64,000 bases of DNA. It comes from Pedobacter sp. FW305-3-2-15-E-R2A2 (GTDB lineage: Bacteria; Bacteroidota; Bacteroidia; Sphingobacteriales; Sphingobacteriaceae). Each line of letters starts with the position of its first letter. Position 1 is the stretch's first letter. Below the pieces are notes generated by a model. It saw only the letters and a program-made list of their open reading frames with translations, ran no database searches and was not told where the DNA came from. A program made the translations under genes and the position numbers. Where the stretch lies: NCBI RefSeq assembly GCF_038446955.1, contig NZ_CP151803.1, positions 4,650,001 to 4,714,000 of the forward strand, given 5' to 3'. Below are positions 17,631-25,599 of the stretch, piece after piece.

Positions 17631-18758
17631 ATGGAAAACTACAAAATATTCACTTTTGGTGGTGCTGGCAACAGCATTGCAAATACATTACTCTTAAATA
17701 GCTTCGGGGAAGACAAAATATTTTATTTTGACACCGACCAGAATGCGATCAATTCAAGTCCTTTGATCAACAAATTCCTGATCGGAAAACAAGCCGCTGC
17801 TGGAAAGAGTACAAATGCAGACACTAACATTGCAAGAATAGCATTCAATGAAGACAAAGACCTCATTAAAAGACTGATCACCACAGACAACATTTATGTC
17901 CTGATGGGCGGTTTTGGTGGCGGAGTTTTTTCCGGCATGATTACTTTAATCTCTGCTCTACTCAAAGAAAGTAATAAAGCTTTTATCATCATCAGCACTT
18001 TCCCGCTCAAATTTGAAGGGAACAGGATGAAACAAGCGGTAGATATCATTGAAGAACTAAATCACCATACCGATAAGCTCATTTTATTAAAAACAGATGA
18101 TTTACAAAAATCTTTCGGGGATTTATCTGTAGAAGAGACCTTTCGAAAGACAGACCACATGCTGGTAGAGATTGTAAAAGAAATGACACAGCAAACTCAG
18201 CACACCAGCGAAATCATCAATAAAAGCAGCATTCTATTGAATCCAATATTGGAAGACATCATTCTTCAAATCAAAGCTTTCATTACAACAAGTCCTTACC
18301 TGATCGCAACAAGCAGTTCAAAGATCATCGTGTCCAACACCAATAAAGAAATATTAAAAGCCTTAACCATCGATCCTGAATACGTCCACACCATTTCGCC
18401 CAGAAAATTTGAAGAATTAATCGCTTACATTTATACCATGTCAGGACTTGAAACTGAACTCACCAAGCAATCCCGGGACAACGGAGCAGACATCCTGGTA
18501 TGGACACCTCCACCAGTTCTGGGTGACAAATTCCTTACCGTTATCCAAGCCAAAAGATACATTAAAAAAAATAAAGTTGGTTCCGGAGAAATTAGAGAAC
18601 TGGGTGGAACAAGCTTATTATTTAAGGCAGACAAGGCACAAATGATCACTACAAGCGACTACAGTAAACCCGCAATCGAAACAGCTAAATCTTTCAAAAT
18701 TGACCTCTTGAGATTTTATGAATTAAATGAGACCATTAAAGGGTTACTGGCTGGCTAA
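17631..18758 (+). CDS. FtsZ-type GTPase domain fused to Mrr-like nuclease, 375 aa
   Basis: Residues 1-215 follow FtsZ closely: FTFGGAGNSIANTLL (8-22), FDTDQNAINSS (33-43), the tubulin signature GGFGGGVFSGM (93-103), then FPLKFEGNRMKQA and KLILLKTDDL. The T7 loop region reads LLNPILEDI (202-210): the second acid D209 is kept but the first is I206, so GTP hydrolysis by assembly may be altered. The FtsZ C-terminal domain is absent. From residue 257 an Mrr-type nuclease follows: SPRKFEELIAYIY, NGADILV (D287) and FLTVIQAKRY (Q306, K308), a D/QxK site. Thus a GTP-binding, possibly filament-forming sensor is tied to a DNA-cutting domain. It lies at the edge of the defence row, divergent from AbiV. 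Defence function is inferred. Confidence 0.85.
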   Translation: MENYKIFTFGGAGNSIANTLLLNSFGEDKIFYFDTDQNAINSSPLINKFLIGKQAAAGKSTNADTNIARIAFNEDKDLIKRLITTDNIYVLMGGFGGGVFSGMITLISALLKESNKAFIIISTFPLKFEGNRMKQAVDIIEELNHHTDKLILLKTDDLQKSFGDLSVEETFRKTDHMLVEIVKEMTQQTQHTSEIINKSSILLNPILEDIILQIKAFITTSPYLIATSSSKIIVSNTNKEILKALTIDPEYVHTISPRKFEELIAYIYTMSGLETELTKQSRDNGADILVWTPPPVLGDKFLTVIQAKRYIKKNKVGSGEIRELGGTSLLFKADKAQMITTSDYSKPAIETAKSFKIDLLRFYELNETIKGLLAG

Positions 18759-18812
18759 AAATGTGTTCCAAGCCTAAATTTAACTGCTATCCTAGCCGGC
18801 AAAAAATCAATT

Positions 18813-19084
18813 TTATTTTTCGTATGCCGGGTTGCCATTCGCATCCGTAAAAGCAAGCGCTACATCATCTGCTTCTGATTGTCTCCCAATTGAAGCTAAA
18901 CTGTTATAAGTTGCTTTAATGAGGGTGTAAACACCACGACACCGCCCACTACATAAGTATCGTTACTATAGGTTAAATGTCCTTTGTTATTTAAATCAAC
19001 TGCCAGCGCTGCACCAGTCATCTTTTGTTTTCTCGCCATTAATTGTTTCGCTAAATCCGCAATGTATTCTTTTTTTGCATCCAT
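18813..19084 (-). pseudogene. Small gene of about 89 codons broken by a frameshift
   Basis: The frame starts at the ATG at 19084 (MDAKKEYIADLAKQ) and continues to SNDTYVVGG near 18948. The original frame then soon stops, while the neighbouring frame continues coding-like with RGVYTLIKATYNSL, DDVALAFTDANG and NPAYEK to TAA at 18815-18813. Joined, the two give one smooth alpha/beta protein of about 89 residues. A 2-base gain or 1-base loss near 18945 explains the break. The family is unknown. A sequencing error cannot be excluded. Confidence 0.55.
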
Positions 19085-19578
19085 ATTTTGACTGGTTAAT
19101 TTTAAATAATCAGAACTTTCGTCAATGTACCCATTAAATGATCAAAAAAAAAAATCCAACCTCAGTTATCGGAAAATAAAAAATCATCATAAATTGGAAT
19201 AAACTGTTGGTCAACACCTTGACAATAGTATAACTTTATAGAAATGCAAACGTTTATTTCTCGCACTTGTTTTTCAACTCCGTTAATTCATTACGGCCTT
19301 CCTGCACAATGATCTTCAACTCCAGTAAAAATATTTTTTCAAGTTATTTCCTATTATTTATCATCGAATGCATAGATTAACTACCAAATATAACTAGGCG
19401 AACTTCAAATTTAAGGAAAACTCACTGACATTCCTGAAAATCAAGTTAGACCTTTGATATAATCTTATAAGCGCCTAGCCTACTTAAATTACCTCTCAAA
19501 ATCAGAATCAAATTCATAGTAAAATTATATTTTATTTATAAATTAGCTCCGTAGCATTTGCAGCTAAAAAGAAAACAA
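19085..19578. other. Long spacer before the integration junction
   Basis: Nearly 500 bases with no intact gene. On the minus strand 19343-19254 reads LEKIFLLELKIIVQE and NELTELKNKCEK then stop, a helical tail of a lost gene, preceded by a stop codon. The rest is AT-rich and featureless to my eye. Confidence 0.35.
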
Positions 19579-19649
19579 GATCGGTGAGTGATTCGGTGAG
19601 TCAATAATCAAAAACCTCACCCAAACCATATTAAAGCGGGATTTTAACC

Positions 19650-19677
19650 GTGGGTACAATTCCCCCACTCTCCGCCA
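19650..19677 (+). pseudogene. Degraded tRNA-Ser 3' end (T-arm, acceptor, CCA)
   Basis: The stretch ends in CCCACTCTCCGCCA, as in bacterial tRNA-Ser genes whose acceptor begins GGAGAG. The T-arm before it is damaged (TACAATT instead of TTCGAAT), and no 5' half exists upstream. It is best read as the copy of a tRNA end left by an integrating element. Confidence 0.5.
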
Positions 19678-19693
19678 AGGTATCAGAACCTAG

Positions 19694-19727
19694 AAAAAGC
19701 CTGGAATCGTAAGATTTCAGGCTTTTT
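19694..19727 (+). terminator. Strong intrinsic terminator after the tRNA fragment
   Basis: AAAAAGCCTGGAATC (19694-19708) pairs with GATTTCAGGCTTTTT (19713-19727) around a GTAA loop, with one G-T pair, and ends in a T-run. It probably served the original tRNA gene and works in either direction. Confidence 0.8.
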
Positions 19728-19802
19728 CGTTTTTATCAGGTATCAAAATTCTCCTAAAATCCTATAAGATTGGTGATTCGGTGAGTAATTTTTGAAAAGG
19801 AA

Positions 19803-19862
19803 ATGACTCACCAGAAACCAAACATCAAGCTGATATTGAACAGGTTACGAGAATACCCATAG
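19803..19862 (+). pseudogene. Start of a site-specific integrase, cut off after 19 codons
   Basis: An ATG at 19803 opens MTHQKPNIKLILN, which looks like the first strand of the arm-binding domain of Bacteroidota tyrosine integrases. It stops at TAG 19860-19862, where IS66-like sequence begins. Its place directly after the tRNA end and repeat is where such integrases normally start. The match is short, so the call is tentative. Confidence 0.4.
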
Positions 19863-19872
19863 AGGGTATTTC

Positions 19873-20495
19873 TGGGCAGCTCAGGCTCCGCCAGCTAAAC
19901 TCGTATTCTTCGAATATCAACCAGAATGCAATCAGCAAGTGCCACAAGAACTGCTATCAGATTACAAAGGATACCTCTAAAGTGACGGCTACAGCTGTTA
20001 TGAAACGCTTGCAGTAAACAAGGATATCACTCTATTATGTTGCATGGCGCATGCCCGGCGCTATTTCCTCGAATCAGAAAGAAATGACCCGATAAGGGCA
20101 GGTTGCACTTTGGGCAATGGCTGGAAGAAAATGCCGGGATGCTAAACGAGAAAAGTGCTATTCACAAAGCCTTTGCTTATACCATGAAACGGTATAAACG
20201 GCTATCAGTGTATATAGAAAACGGCGACTTAAAAATTGACAACAACCCAATTGAGGGCAGTATAAGAGGAATCGCCTTGGGAAGAAAGAACTTTCTGTTC
20301 TGCGGTTCCCATGACGCAGCTCAAAGAAGTGCCATGCTATATTCTTTCATGGGAACATGCAAATTACAAGGTATTAATCCCATGGTATGGATGGTAGATG
20401 TCCTGAGAAAAATTAACAAACATCCGGCAGCAAAAATACAGGATCTTTTACCGCACCGTTGGAAAGAGCTACAGGAAATCGAAACTGTGCTGTAG
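19873..20495 (+). pseudogene. IS66 family transposase remnant
   Basis: The translated remains follow the IS66 DDE transposase: PPAKLVFFEYQPECN, LLSDYKGYL, a stop codon, SDGYSCYETLA, CCMAHARRYFLES, a frameshift near 20100, then an open stretch from 20103 with IENGDLKIDNNPIEG (catalytic-E region), LGRKNFLFCGSHDAA and LLPHRWKEL. The N-terminal half with the leucine zipper and zinc site is missing, as are tnpB/tnpC companions and clear end repeats. It cannot be active. Confidence 0.85.
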
Positions 20496-20668
20496 TGTTA
20501 GCTTACTATTAACCAAAGCAATTAATACTGAAATCATCAGAAATATTTAAAGACCTGAAAAAGGTCTATTTATAGCAATAAATATTCTTAACGAACTTAG
20601 AACAAAAAAATAAAAACGATACATTCATGAATGCTTTTATTTAGGTTCAGCTACATTAAGTTAAAGCA

Positions 20669-21442
20669 TTATTTCTGAGCCAGAAAAATTTTGTGATATG
20701 GCGGAACATCATATTTACATACAGCGCTCAAATTAAAATACGCAGCCGACTCTTCCAAAAGGTCAAAAGAAAATACATGCTGGTGCAACCCTCTCACCTC
20801 AAAATTATTTTCGCATCTTTTTTTAAATACCTCGAAATCCCGCCCCGCACCAGGATCCATTTTTAAGTTGTGCAACTGCAGAATCTCACTTAAATGTGTT
20901 AAATCATCTTCTCCAATATTTGACTCAAAATCAGATAATATATGAGAAAAAGATGTATAGGGCCTGTTTCTGTCAAAGGTAAATCTCTTATCAGGCAAAA
21001 CAAGTAATATAAATCCTCCCGGTTTCAATACTCTAACCCATTCCTTTACCGCCTTTAAGGGGTTTGCGATATGTTCTAAATTATGAGAGGACAATAGAAA
21101 ATCGTATTTCTCATCGGCTATTTCATCTAGACGAGAACCGTCCAAAATATATTGACGCCCCGATTTCTTTGGGTGATATTTATATTCATTAGTCTCTATC
21201 GCTCCTTCCCAAATGGTATTTCTACTAAAATTACATCCGTCAATCTCTTTAGCCCAGTCATAGATTGGAAATACATCAGAAGAAAAAAAATCACTCGGGC
21301 CTCCTATTTCCAGCCCAATTTTATTGTCAAAGGCAAATTTATACGACGATAGTTTTTTCTTATAATTATTTTTGAACAATGCCAGTAATAATTTTGTTCT
21401 CCACTCAACTGTATTAAAACGTAGGTTATAAAAAAAGTCCAT
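20669..21442 (-). CDS. Class I SAM-dependent methyltransferase
   Basis: The SAM site is visible as KIGLEIGGPSDFF (about residues 41-53), followed by RLDEIADEKYDFLLSSHNLEHIANP and WVRVLKPGGFILLVLPDK, the usual motifs II and III of class I methyltransferases. The histidine in SHNLEH is typical of the Methyltransf_11 group acting on small molecules or sugars. The C-terminal HQHVFSFDLLEE fits cell-surface polysaccharide clusters. It stands alone between two IS66 scraps, so it may have been carried in by that element. Substrate unknown. Confidence 0.8.
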   Translation of the reverse strand: MDFFYNLRFNTVEWRTKLLLALFKNNYKKKLSSYKFAFDNKIGLEIGGPSDFFSSDVFPIYDWAKEIDGCNFSRNTIWEGAIETNEYKYHPKKSGRQYILDGSRLDEIADEKYDFLLSSHNLEHIANPLKAVKEWVRVLKPGGFILLVLPDKRFTFDRNRPYTSFSHILSDFESNIGEDDLTHLSEILQLHNLKMDPGAGRDFEVFKKRCENNFEVRGLHQHVFSFDLLEESAAYFNLSAVCKYDVPPYHKIFLAQK

Positions 21443-21673
21443 CTATTTTTTTTAATAAAAATCACTAAAAGATAAAGCAAAAGTAAGCCTATGCAATTTA
21501 TTATAATTGGGCTCGCTCAGAATTGCGAATGTATTAATAATTAACATAAGGTCAGCTGCCTATTCTAACTTATTAGAACACCATTGACCTCTTTCCAATG
21601 AAATCCTCCAAACAATAAAGCGCATTGAAGACAAACTCCAATACGCTTTACATGATAATTGTTCAAAGTTTTT

Positions 21674-21895
21674 TTATGGCTTTATGGCATAAAAATTCAC
21701 GCCTAAATTCACATATCCATTTTGAGCATATGGATAATCATTAGGATTAATTGTATAAACATGATTTCTCATACCGTCATGATAAAATACGTACACCGGA
21801 TAAGAGCCATTATTATTGATTTTGAGAACCCTGTTATAACCATATGAATTATACCAGTAATGTACTGGAAAAGTTTTGAACAAAAGGATATTCAT
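21674..21895 (-). CDS. Small tyrosine-rich protein of unknown function, possibly a fragment
   Basis: A 73-residue frame with many Y, N and G residues (HYWYNSYGYNRV, YPVYVFYHDGMRNH, NPNDYPYAQNGYVN), as in beta-rich surface proteins. The open frame extends 17 codons upstream of the ATG without another start, so it could be the end of a longer lost gene. It lies just before an IS66 scrap. Composition looks protein-like, but no family is recognised. Confidence 0.35.
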   Translation of the reverse strand: MNILLFKTFPVHYWYNSYGYNRVLKINNNGSYPVYVFYHDGMRNHVYTINPNDYPYAQNGYVNLGVNFYAIKP

Positions 21896-21980
21896 CAGTG
21901 CGGTGCATATTGACGTGACCTTTGGCGGATTATAAATTTGGCTTTATAAAAACATTATTATGGAGCTACAGAAATCAAAC

Positions 21981-22019
21981 GCGCATGCCCGGCGCTATTT
22001 CCTGGAATCAGAAAGAAAT
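21981..22019 (+). repeat. Second copy of a 39-bp IS66 scrap
   Basis: These 39 bases repeat 20047-20085, inside the IS66 remnant, with one mismatch. They encode the AHARRYFLESE part of the transposase and join directly to the RhuM pseudogene, marking a rearrangement point. Confidence 0.8.
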
Positions 22020-22545
22020 ATATAAAGCTGGAGAATTAGATGAGATATCAACCTGTGCAAAATTTGCACAAGTTCAAACAGAAGCTCAAGAACTATAAGA
22101 AGAGAGGTGATTCACTACAATTTGGATCTTCTCTTTTCAGTTGGTTATAGAATAAATTCAAAACCAGGCGTCCAATTTCGCATTTAGGCCAATAAAATTC
22201 TGAAGGAATATTTAGTGAAAGGCGATTCTTTAAACGAGACGCGATTAAGAGAACAGAATGACCAATTAAAATCCTTGAAGAACACTGTATGATTATTAAG
22301 TAATACATTAGAAAACAAGTCATTAAATTCTGACGAAGCCACCGGGTTATTGAGAGCCGTAACGGATTACGCCTACGCACTTGATATCTTGACAAATATG
22401 ACCATCAACAATTAGCTATTGAAGGATTAGACTTACATTTCTGAAAAACTCACAAAACAAGTTAGTAACAACCCCGGATCGATTTTCTTTTTATAGTGCT
22501 TTGGAAGATGCTCAATACTTATACATCTTGATTAAAATAACGTAA
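22018..22545 (+). pseudogene. RhuM (virulence protein, COG3943) family pseudogene
   Basis: The plus strand reads as a RhuM protein with damage: IYKAGELDEISTCAKFAQVQ, stop, then in the next frame VIHYNLDLLFSVGYR, VQFRI, stop, ANKILKEYLVKG, LRAVTDYAYALDIL, another frame change to DKYDHQQLAIEGL, and finally ALEDAQYLYILIK to TAA at 22543-22545. At least two frameshifts and several in-frame stops are present. The 5' part is replaced by an IS66 scrap. RhuM-like genes are common passengers of islands and may be toxin-related. An open frame on the opposite strand at 22093-22395 is only its shadow. Confidence 0.75.
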
Positions 22546-22602
22546 CGAACTAAATTTATTCACTTAAATCGATTGCGATGAACAAGACATTAGGTAGAGA
22601 TT

Positions 22603-23016
22603 TTATTTTGTACCAATTTCTTTAATAATTTTCTCCCTATGCTGCATCCCCCAGGAAGCCATTTCATTGATTATAGGTTTGAGCGAATAACCATATGCTG
22701 TGAGTTCGTATTCTACAGTTATTGGTTTTGTATTCAATACAGTCCGCGTAATCAAACCATTTAATTCCAATTCCTGTAATTCTTTGGATAGCATTTTTGC
22801 CGCTATACCTTCAATATTCATAATCAGTTCCATAAACCTTTTTTTACCAAAACTGAGTGAACCGATGATAGGTATCTTCCATTTTCCAGCCAAAACGTCC
22901 ATGGTATCGCGTATAGCACGGTGATGGATGGCACAAGCATCCTGATTTATGTTATCCTTTTTTTTCATTTTAATAATGGTTTCCTCAAGGAAATCAGTTT
23001 CCTCCGGTAAACCCAT
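22603..23016 (-). CDS. HxlR family transcriptional regulator
   Basis: A winged-helix HxlR protein: DACAIHHRAIRDTMDVLAGK (conserved C near residue 28), KWKIPIIGSL, RFMELIMNIEGIAAKML, ELELNGLITRTV and VEYELTAYGYSLKPII. The family start is usually a few residues before the cysteine, so the ATG at 22968 (MKKKDNINQ) is an alternative to the longer frame from 23016. HxlR proteins sense redox state, aldehydes or aromatic compounds and commonly repress the divergent neighbour, here an alpha/beta hydrolase. The gap between them holds palindromes suitable as operators. Confidence 0.9.
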   Translation of the reverse strand: MGLPEETDFLEETIIKMKKKDNINQDACAIHHRAIRDTMDVLAGKWKIPIIGSLSFGKKRFMELIMNIEGIAAKMLSKELQELELNGLITRTVLNTKPITVEYELTAYGYSLKPIINEMASWGMQHREKIIKEIGTK

Positions 23017-23026
23017 TACAAAACTA

Positions 23027-23077
23027 AACTATAACACGGGTAAATTTGCATTATGTGAATTTCATAAAATTATAGTT
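23027..23077. promoter_or_regulatory. Palindromes and promoter between hxlR-like gene and hydrolase
   Basis: AACTATAA (23027-23034) pairs with TTATAGTT (23070-23077). Inside lies TTATG/CATAA (23051-23067), itself containing TGAATTTCA. A perfect Bacteroidota -7 element, TAAATTTG (23041-23048), lies between the arms, 56 bases before the hydrolase start. This is a likely HxlR-controlled promoter. Confidence 0.5.
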
Positions 23078-23103
23078 ACCAATAAAGTCTTAAAATAAAA
23101 TAT

Positions 23104-24084
23104 ATGGATCAGTCAAATCATATTTCCACTAACGGACCTACAAATGTTCCAACAGCAGTTTGCTCTCAAAGCCCAATTATACTGTCAGCACCTGGCCGTG
23201 AACATCAACTGCAGGTCCGAGTTTCCGCTCCATTAACCGGCAGCAATTTGCCTGTTATTATTTTCTCGCACGGCTTTGGATCTTCAATGGATGCTTATGC
23301 TCCGCTTGTCAATTACTGGGCGGCTAACGGCTTCATTGTGGTGCAGCCTACTTTTCTTGATTCAAGAACCCTTAGTATAAATCCAAAAGCAGGTCATAGT
23401 GAAGCGGTCAAAGCATATCTGGAAGATCCCCGGAAGCCAGACATGTGGAGATACCGTGTAGATGATGCAAAGCGTATTCTTGACCAATTGGATTTTATTG
23501 AAGATTCTGTTTTAGGTCTTAAAGGCCGGTTAAACAAAAATCTTATCGCAGTGGCAGGGCATTCATTTGGAGCCCAAACCACTTCAACGTTGCTAGGTAC
23601 GCGGGTGCTAAATGCCGACGGCAGCTTAAGTGAAAATCTTTCTGATCCGCGTATAAAGGCTGGTGTCCTGCTCAGTGCTGGTGGCCGCGGCGGTAAGGCT
23701 TTGAGCCGTTTTGCTAAAGAACATTTCCCTCATTTAAACCAAAGTTATAAAGAAATGAATATTCCAACGCTAATAGTTGCAGGCGACAATGACAGATCTC
23801 AATTGACCGTAATCGGGCCAGAATGGTTTACAGATGCCTACCACCTAAGTCCCGGTGCAAATGCATTGGTTACTTTATTTGGTGGAGAACATATGCTTGG
23901 CGGGATTTCGGGGTATCTGGTAACTGAGACTACAGATGAAAACCCTAATCGTGTTCATGCTGTACAGCGACTCACTTGGGCTTATCTTCGAAGCGCGCTT
24001 TACCCTAAAGATAGTGCGTGGATGGACGCCTGCACATGGCTAGCAGCCAATCCTAATCCACAGGGGAATGTCATTATCAAATAA
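23104..24084 (+). CDS. Alpha/beta hydrolase, chlorophyllase/PAF-hydrolase-like
   Basis: The fold shows LPVIIFSHGFGSSMDAY (oxyanion HGFG, about residues 49-65), the nucleophile elbow AVAGHSFGAQTTS (G-H-S-F-G, near residue 153), an acid candidate in LIVAGDNDRS and histidine in GGEHMLGG. There is no signal peptide. Enzymes of this group cleave esters; the substrate is not predictable. It is divergent from an HxlR regulator and probably induced by the compound that regulator senses. The next gene points towards it. Confidence 0.85.
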   Translation: MDQSNHISTNGPTNVPTAVCSQSPIILSAPGREHQLQVRVSAPLTGSNLPVIIFSHGFGSSMDAYAPLVNYWAANGFIVVQPTFLDSRTLSINPKAGHSEAVKAYLEDPRKPDMWRYRVDDAKRILDQLDFIEDSVLGLKGRLNKNLIAVAGHSFGAQTTSTLLGTRVLNADGSLSENLSDPRIKAGVLLSAGGRGGKALSRFAKEHFPHLNQSYKEMNIPTLIVAGDNDRSQLTVIGPEWFTDAYHLSPGANALVTLFGGEHMLGGISGYLVTETTDENPNRVHAVQRLTWAYLRSALYPKDSAWMDACTWLAANPNPQGNVIIK

Positions 24085-24110
24085 CTCCGATATAATCGAC
24101 CTGATAGTAG

Positions 24111-24692
24111 TTATCTTTTATTCATTTTTATCTTCTTGTGTTTATGAAATAATTCAGTACAGCTTTTAGCATAACCGAAATAGATTTCTTCTCCAAAGTC
24201 TTCTAAATTTATTAAATTAAACTTCATTTTAGTTTTTATAGTTGGTATTTTAATTAGCTCATCTTTATCCGTATCATAATAATTCCAATTTCCAATATAA
24301 TCTGCAGTTAAAAGATTGACACTAGACTCACCACTTCCGTCGCTAATAGCATTCCCAAATTCATATCTACTCATACCAATTAATTGTATTTTCTTTGTTT
24401 TAGTGTTGTATCTAAATTGATTTTTATAACCCGCACGCATCCAGTCGTTAAAAAATTCAAAACCGTTTTTTGTTTCAATAACACCTGACATTAAATTCAA
24501 AATATCAATAGGTTTGCTTAATATTGGATTGTAATTTTTTGTGGATAATTTACAAACGATTGTATATTTTGTTGAGTCAACATATACCGTATCCATTATG
24601 CCGTCATTATCAACATCTTTTAATAATTTGTTCTGTCCAAAAACAGTTAATTGAGTTAATAGAAAAATTAATGTTACTACTGACTTTTTCAT
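24111..24692 (-). CDS. Secreted protein of unknown function
   Basis: I prefer the ATG at 24692 (MKKSVVTLIFLLTQL), because it gives a clean signal peptide ending FGQ. The frame itself opens at 24713. The mature start has LKDVDNDGIMDTVYVD, a calcium-loop-like D-x-D-x-D motif seen in FG-GAP and VCBS-type secreted proteins. The rest is beta-rich without a known domain. It follows the next upstream gene, also secreted, by 45 bases, so both are likely one transcript. Confidence 0.65.
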   Translation of the reverse strand: MKKSVVTLIFLLTQLTVFGQNKLLKDVDNDGIMDTVYVDSTKYTIVCKLSTKNYNPILSKPIDILNLMSGVIETKNGFEFFNDWMRAGYKNQFRYNTKTKKIQLIGMSRYEFGNAISDGSGESSVNLLTADYIGNWNYYDTDKDELIKIPTIKTKMKFNLINLEDFGEEIYFGYAKSCTELFHKHKKIKMNKR

Positions 24693-24736
24693 AAGTTTTC
24701 TGTTTATTTTCAATCATTAATTCGTTTTATTAACTG

Positions 24737-25423
24737 CTATTTCGCAGTTAAATTTGACTTGAAATACTTGAATTTCAAATTATCCTCATTACCCGTCCGT
24801 GTTCCATTATACAGTTCAAGAGCTATAGTATTCTCATCCACCCATGTCAAATCATTAATTGACCAGTCTTTGGTATAATAATTAAGAGAAGGTATTATTC
24901 CTTTTAACCCGATTCCTGTTGAAACATTGAATAAAAAAATTTCTGCTCTATATTCATAATAGTTTCCATAATCAGGACCATCATATGATGAACAAACGAC
25001 TAGTTGATTACACGATGGAGAAAGTAACATCTTTAATATTCCTGCATCATAGGTTGAAGGCATTAACATTTTTCTATTTGTATTCCTTTCTGCGAGGTAA
25101 GTTTCACAAATTTCCTTGCAGTTCTGAATCACATAAAGACCTGAACTACTGATAAATTGTCCGGAATCCAAAACGCAACTTGTTTTATATTTCCCTTTGT
25201 AGGACTGAAACTCATCCTTCGATATTTCAGTAAAATTTAAAGAATCATTATCCAATATCAGAGCATCAATAACTGTTTTTCTTTCTATGTTATGATTTCT
25301 ACTGTTTTTCTTCGATATGTCAGAAATAACAGTTGCAGCGTCAGCCTCTACCTTTGGGCTATCATTTGTCAAATAGCTTACGATTAAAAAAATGAGCCCA
25401 ATTTGTAATTTCGAAGTCTTCAT
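24737..25423 (-). CDS. Exported protein of unknown function
   Basis: The ATG at 25423 (MKTSKLQIGLIFLIV) gives a signal-like N-terminus. It overlaps the stop of an upstream gene remnant (ATGA), which supports this start over the frame opening at 25444. The body has several cysteines (TSCVLDSG, NCKEIC, SPSCNQLVVCSS) and a beta-rich C-terminal part with SLNYYTKDWSINDLTW. No domain is recognised. It is followed by the secreted protein at 24692. Confidence 0.55.
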   Translation of the reverse strand: MKTSKLQIGLIFLIVSYLTNDSPKVEADAATVISDISKKNSRNHNIERKTVIDALILDNDSLNFTEISKDEFQSYKGKYKTSCVLDSGQFISSSGLYVIQNCKEICETYLAERNTNRKMLMPSTYDAGILKMLLSPSCNQLVVCSSYDGPDYGNYYEYRAEIFLFNVSTGIGLKGIIPSLNYYTKDWSINDLTWVDENTIALELYNGTRTGNEDNLKFKYFKSNLTAK

Positions 25424-25599
25424 GTCTTTAATTTTCTTTGACAAAACTGATGCCCGTTAAATTTTAAATAGAAAATACCTGGTTCGCTATTGTATCCTGA
25501 ACCTATTAATGCTGTTAATTTTATATCGGCCATTTTATCTTTTAAATAATTTCCTTGACTGTCTACAGCATATTCAGGGGATATGGAACTTAGCCAGCT
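25420..25599 (-). pseudogene. 3' end of a truncated gene
   Basis: The minus strand reads SSISPEYAVDSQGNY, KMADIKLTALIGSGYNSEPG and IFYLKFNGHQFC before TGA at 25422-25420, which overlaps the ATG of the following gene. An in-frame stop lies just upstream (25602-25600) and no start is available. It appears to be what is left of a gene that was coupled to the gene at 25423. Confidence 0.4.

Larger units (their letters stand above)
19579..19786. repeat. Direct repeats around a tRNA fragment: candidate attachment region
   Basis: The 14-mer GTGATTCGGTGAGT occurs at 19588-19601 and again at 19773-19786, with a further imperfect copy of its core at 19579-19589. Between them lie a degraded tRNA-Ser 3' end and a terminator. 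Tyrosine recombinase islands often leave such a pattern at their junction. Confidence 0.45.

Noticed and set aside
19650..19677. Functional tRNA-Ser gene
   Set aside because: No 5' half, D-arm or anticodon arm precedes it and the T-loop is damaged.
20103..20495. Stand-alone gene for a 130-aa protein
   Set aside because: It is only the last part of an IS66 transposase; the upstream remains continue in other frames with stops.
22093..22395. 100-aa minus-strand gene
   Set aside because: It is the shadow of the RhuM pseudogene, whose plus-strand fragments match a known family.
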